This document shows positions 60,942 through 64,000 of a stretch of 64,000 bases of DNA, piece after piece. Positions within the stretch are counted from its first letter, which is position 1, and the number at the start of each line of letters is the position of its first letter. This DNA is from Methylobacterium mesophilicum SR1.6/6 (GTDB lineage: Bacteria > Pseudomonadota > Alphaproteobacteria > Rhizobiales > Beijerinckiaceae): contig NZ_CP043538.1 of the NCBI RefSeq assembly GCF_000364445.2, positions 2,611,612-2,675,611 of the forward strand, written 5' to 3'. A program made the translations under genes and the position numbers. The notes beneath the pieces are model-generated. The model made no database searches, was not told the DNA's origin, and saw only the letters and a list, made by a program, of their open reading frames with translations.

Positions 60942-62086
60942 CCGCGATGCAGGACCGCATGCAGGAACGCTTCGAGACGATCCGCACGGCCGAGCGCCTG
61001 GCTGAGGTCGGACCCGCGTGGAGCGACCTGTGGGCGCGCAGCGGCGCGCTCATCTTCCAGAGTCATGCCTGGATCTCCGCGTGGTGGGCGAGCGCCGCCG
61101 ACAGGGACCGTCGCACCCTGGCCATCGCGCTGGCTTGGCGAGGCCAGGACCTCATCGGCGTGATGCCCCTCGCCACCGTCCGGCGGAAGGGCTTCCGTGT
61201 GCTCGAGTGGGCCGCCAAGGACTGCTCGGACTTCGGGGACGCGCTGCTGGCGCCGGAAGCCGACCGGGACCTCGTGCGGAGGATGTGGCGCCATGCCGGC
61301 CGGACCGGCGGCTTCGATCTCGCCTATCTGAACCGGCTGCTTCCGGAGGCTGCGGCGCGGACGCTGCTCGAACCGGCAAGCGGCGGGATCCGGCTGCATC
61401 TGAACCATCGCGATGAGGCGAACTGGCGGGTGCGCGGCCCCTGGAAGACCGGGCAGGCGTGGTTCGACGCGCAGTCGAAGAAGACGCGTCAGAATTACAG
61501 GCGCGGCCAGAAGTTCATGGGCGAACGCGGCCTCCTCGCCTTCCGCCTGCTCGGCTTGGAGGAGCCGCTCGGCCCGGTCCTCGACCGGCTGACGACCTTC
61601 AAGCGGGCCTGGCTCGCGACCCACGCCCTCGCCTCCACGGCGTTCTACGACGAGGGCTCCCAGGCGCTGCCCGCCATGGTGCGGGTGCTGGCCGAGACGG
61701 GGCTGCTCCACGCCTTCGTGCTGGAATGCGGCGGCGAGGTCGTGGCGGTGTCGATCAACTTCGTCCAGGCCGGCACGATGATGGCCTTCGTCACCACCTA
61801 CGATCCGGCCGTCGAGCGCGGCTCGCCGGGCATGGTGCTGATGATGGACTACATCATGTGGTCAATCGACCGCGGGCTGCACACCGTGGATTTCCTCTGT
61901 GGCGACGAGGGCTTCAAGGGTCGCTTCGGCACGCAGAACCTGACCCTGGCCTCGATGATGGGCGCGCGTACGCCGCTGGGCTTGGCCGCCCGCGTCGCCG
62001 ACAGCGTCGGGCACGCGGCACGGCGCCGCTTCGGCGGGACCGCGCCGCAGAGCGGCGGAGCACCGGCGGCGGAAGTGGCGGCCTGA
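60938..62086 (+). CDS. CelD/BioF2-like GNAT acetyltransferase (FemAB-type)
   Basis: The 382-residue protein has the tandem GNAT fold of the CelD/BioF2/FemAB-like group (Pfam Acetyltransf_6). It has an N-terminal half with ALIFQSHAWISAWWASAADR and LIGVMPLATVRRKGFRVLEW, and a C-terminal half with KTRQNYRRGQKFMGERG, LHAFVLECGGEVVAVSINFV and a late FLCGDEGFKGRFG. Such proteins acylate sugars or add amino acids in exopolysaccharide and cellulose-like loci. It is co-translated with the di-iron hydroxylase through a 4-base overlap (GTG 60938; ATG 60947 is the alternative). Confidence 0.85.
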   Translation: MTAMQDRMQERFETIRTAERLAEVGPAWSDLWARSGALIFQSHAWISAWWASAADRDRRTLAIALAWRGQDLIGVMPLATVRRKGFRVLEWAAKDCSDFGDALLAPEADRDLVRRMWRHAGRTGGFDLAYLNRLLPEAAARTLLEPASGGIRLHLNHRDEANWRVRGPWKTGQAWFDAQSKKTRQNYRRGQKFMGERGLLAFRLLGLEEPLGPVLDRLTTFKRAWLATHALASTAFYDEGSQALPAMVRVLAETGLLHAFVLECGGEVVAVSINFVQAGTMMAFVTTYDPAVERGSPGMVLMMDYIMWSIDRGLHTVDFLCGDEGFKGRFGTQNLTLASMMGARTPLGLAARVADSVGHAARRRFGGTAPQSGGAPAAEVAA

Positions 62087-62103
62087 GGCCTGGGTGCGCG
62101 CGG

Positions 62104-63450
62104 TCAGGCTGACCCGGCAGCCCGCCGGAGGCTTAGCCCGCGCGCGCGGCCGCGGAACGCCTCCACCGACCAGGCGAGGGTGGCGAGTTCGGAGGCGATG
62201 AGGCCCAGGAGTGCAGTGGCCGGCGGCAGCATCAGCAGGGCCGGCACCATGATGGCGAATCCGATGGCGGCGCTCGCCACCGCACCCGCCGTGATGGTCC
62301 GGAAATCCGCGGACGCTTCCAGATAGGCGCGCGGGATCGCGTAGAGCAGCGAGACGGTCACCACGGCCCAGACGCCGAGCCCGATCCAGCCCATCGGCTC
62401 GCCCGCGAACCGCCCCTTGAACAGGATCTCCTCGATCAGCGGCAGGGCCGACGCCATAACCGCCCCGTAGGCGAGGCAGGCGGAGCCGAGCAAAACCATA
62501 TGGCGGACGACGAGGCGGCGCGCGGCCTGGACCTCGCCGTTGGCCAGCAGCCCGCTGATCTCGGGCAGGACCATGTTCATCAGCGCGCTCGTGGGAATGC
62601 GCAGCGGGGCGTAGAGGACGAGCGTCGCGGCAATCGGCGCGTAGGCGGCGGGCCCGGCCAGGACGCCGAAGAGGAGCGTGAGGCCCTGGCCCTGCACGGT
62701 GAGGCTGGTGACGCCCGCCAGGGACCACGCCAGCGTCCGCCAGATTGCCCGGTAGCGCGCCCGCGCCCGCGCGTGCAGCGAGAATCGCAGACGCTCGCGA
62801 ACCGCCCCGTAAGCCACCGCGATGGCGATCGCGTGCGCCACGGCGATTGCCACAAAGGCCCGGTCGAGCAGCGCCGTGCCGGCACCGGTGAGGCCGCGCG
62901 CCACGAACAGACCGCCGCAAACGGCGTAGACGAGGTCGCTCATGCCGGCGATCCGCGGACGCCCGCGAGCGAGGAGCACGATCCGGAGATAGCTGCGGAA
63001 GGCGTAGAGGCCCACGAACGCCCCGCCCGCCAGAGCGCCGAGGCCGATCACCGGCACTAAGGCCGCGCCGACTCCGAGGCCCAACAGGCCGGCGACGAGG
63101 ACCGCCCCGGAGCCGAACATGACGTCGTAGCCCAGAGCCGCCGGCCGACCGAGGCTCCGGGCCAGATGGAGCGTCGCGGGGACCGCCACCAGGGCGCGGA
63201 TGTAGGTGATCCCGACGGCGCCCACCGCGAAGACGATCGCGAACAAGCCGTAATCGTGCGCGTCGAGTTCGCGCACCAGCAGGATGTTGAGCACGAAGTG
63301 GAACAGGCTCTGGATCAGTTCGCCTGAGAGGATCACGGCAAACCGTCCCGAGGAACCGGCCCGGATGGCGCGCGACAGCCGCGTTCGACCGGCGCCACGC
63401 TGATCCGGTGTGCGGATAATCTCACCCGGAGGCGGCATCGATCCTGACAT
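62104..63450 (-). CDS. Polysaccharide flippase (Wzx-like)
   Basis: The 448-residue product has about twelve transmembrane segments and the MATE-like/Wzx organisation: FAVILSGELIQSLFHFVLNI, LLVRELDAHDYGLFAIVFAV and LGARSLGRPAA-type loops, then IPTSALMNMVLPEISGLLAN and LIEEILFKGRF near two thirds of the length. It should translocate undecaprenyl-linked units to the periplasm. The start is unclear: ATG 63450, ATG 63438 or 63504. It is convergent with the acetyltransferase gene and closes the second polysaccharide locus. Confidence 0.85.
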   Translation of the reverse strand: MSGSMPPPGEIIRTPDQRGAGRTRLSRAIRAGSSGRFAVILSGELIQSLFHFVLNILLVRELDAHDYGLFAIVFAVGAVGITYIRALVAVPATLHLARSLGRPAALGYDVMFGSGAVLVAGLLGLGVGAALVPVIGLGALAGGAFVGLYAFRSYLRIVLLARGRPRIAGMSDLVYAVCGGLFVARGLTGAGTALLDRAFVAIAVAHAIAIAVAYGAVRERLRFSLHARARARYRAIWRTLAWSLAGVTSLTVQGQGLTLLFGVLAGPAAYAPIAATLVLYAPLRIPTSALMNMVLPEISGLLANGEVQAARRLVVRHMVLLGSACLAYGAVMASALPLIEEILFKGRFAGEPMGWIGLGVWAVVTVSLLYAIPRAYLEASADFRTITAGAVASAAIGFAIMVPALLMLPPATALLGLIASELATLAWSVEAFRGRARGLSLRRAAGSA

Positions 63451-63554
63451 GCGGCTTGGAAAAGCTTTCCTCAGACACCGGCGCCATCGGCGCCAAAGGC
63501 TCATCTAGGCGCGATCCCGGGCGGGGCACCCGCATCTCATCGGTCGGGCTCGGC

Positions 63555-64000
63555 TTAGCGGCCCTGTGTTTCCGTGCTGTCGCTGCGGCAGCCGCCCAGC
63601 GCTTCGCCGAGCGCCGCCAGGCAGCGCGCGACGTCATCGTCGTCGTTCCAGACATGCGGGCTGAGGCGCAAGGCGCCCGCGCGCTCGCTGGCGAATACGC
63701 CCCGCTCGCTCAGGCGATTGACGAGGCCGGCGGGCAACCCGCTGGGCCGCCGCAAACCGAGGATGTGGGGGGCTCTCAGGTGATGCGGCGCGACCGCAAG
63801 CCCCAGAGCCTCCGCTCCGGCCGCGAGCCGATCCGTCAGCGCGCGCAGCCGGACCGCGACGGACGCCGTATCCCAGCTGGCGACCAGCTCCAGCGCCGCC
63901 GCCGCCATGGCGAGGACGACCGGATCGTTCAGTTCGCCCCGATCGTAGCGGCGGGCCCCGACGGCCGGCGGCACGTTGCCCACATGCGCCTCGATCGCCG
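63555..64000 (-). CDS. PLP-dependent class V aminotransferase, C-terminal part
   Basis: The visible 148 codons continue past the window edge, so the N-terminal and central parts, including the PLP lysine, are missing here. The visible part has VGARRYDRGELNDPVVLAM, a helix LELVASWDTASVAVRLRALT, HHLRAPHILGLRRP and LSERGVFASERAGALRLSPH followed by VWNDDDDVARCLAAL. This is the usual C-terminal half of class V enzymes such as isopenicillin-epimerase-like or kynureninase-like aminotransferases. The substrate is unknown. It reads toward the flippase gene on the same strand. Confidence 0.75.
   Translation of the reverse strand, partial: AIEAHVGNVPPAVGARRYDRGELNDPVVLAMAAAALELVASWDTASVAVRLRALTDRLAAGAEALGLAVAPHHLRAPHILGLRRPSGLPAGLVNRLSERGVFASERAGALRLSPHVWNDDDDVARCLAALGEALGGCRSDSTETQGR

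Overview
The window looks like chromosomal DNA of an alphaproteobacterium of the order Hyphomicrobiales, most likely Methylobacterium or a close relative. This is inferred from very high GC with strong third-position bias, from characteristic gene neighbourhoods (rpsR-DUF2232-rplI-dnaB; lgt-midA-like-pgeF; uvrC-pgsA-moaD; rsmE-gshA; a 5-formyltetrahydrofolate cyclo-ligase gene next to a TIGR00282 phosphoesterase gene), and from lineage-typical regulators (RcdA/DUF1465, FlbT, FlaF). No species assignment was possible without a search. I saw no insertion sequence, prophage, CRISPR array, tRNA or rRNA.

Layout. 1-3.9 kb: ribosomal proteins S18 and L9, a membrane protein between them and the replicative helicase DnaB; the rplI-dnaB gap holds a match to the alphaproteobacterial LexA box. 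4.1-6.4 kb: a small cupin / SMP-30 lactonase / double-VOC operon of catabolic type. 6.4-9.5 kb: lgt, a MidA-like methyltransferase and pgeF. 9.8-12.5 kb: a beta-barrel outer-membrane protein, a DUF2076 protein and an L,D-transpeptidase. 12.8-16.6 kb: cheZ, uvrC, pgsA, moaD. 16.9-22.1 kb: small secreted proteins, an RraA-like protein, an SDR oxidoreductase, convergent flbT and flaF, a phosphoesterase and CcdA.

22.3-28.0 kb is a first exopolysaccharide locus: a two-domain glycosyltransferase, a GT4 enzyme, a kinase-less Wzz/GumC-type chain-length protein and a WecG/TagA-type transferase. A TTAA-N7-TTAA (CtrA-type) site lies in its internal promoter region. 28.0-41.7 kb is housekeeping and small proteins: NUDIX, TusA, gshA, rsmE, ubiA, a CysQ/IMPase-type phosphatase, cold-shock protein, a DJ-1/PfpI protein, a large Tat-exported phosphoesterase, a second L,D-transpeptidase and rcdA. 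41.7-50.6 kb: a membrane diguanylate cyclase, rpmE, an ABC exporter, a tiny chemoreceptor-hairpin protein, a MotA/MotB-like pair away from any flagellar genes, a TIGR00282 phosphoesterase and the cyclo-ligase gene with a probable 6S RNA upstream.

50.6-63.5 kb is a second, larger exopolysaccharide locus: a GINT1-like transferase, a Wzz protein carrying a degenerate tyrosine-kinase domain, a VpsF/O-antigen-ligase-like membrane protein, a GH5 hydrolase, two GT4 enzymes, a di-iron hydroxylase, a CelD/FemAB-type acetyltransferase and a flippase. The two polysaccharide loci look complementary: the first has chain-length and transferase functions but no flippase or polymerase, and the second supplies candidates for both. 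The window ends inside a PLP-dependent aminotransferase gene on the minus strand.
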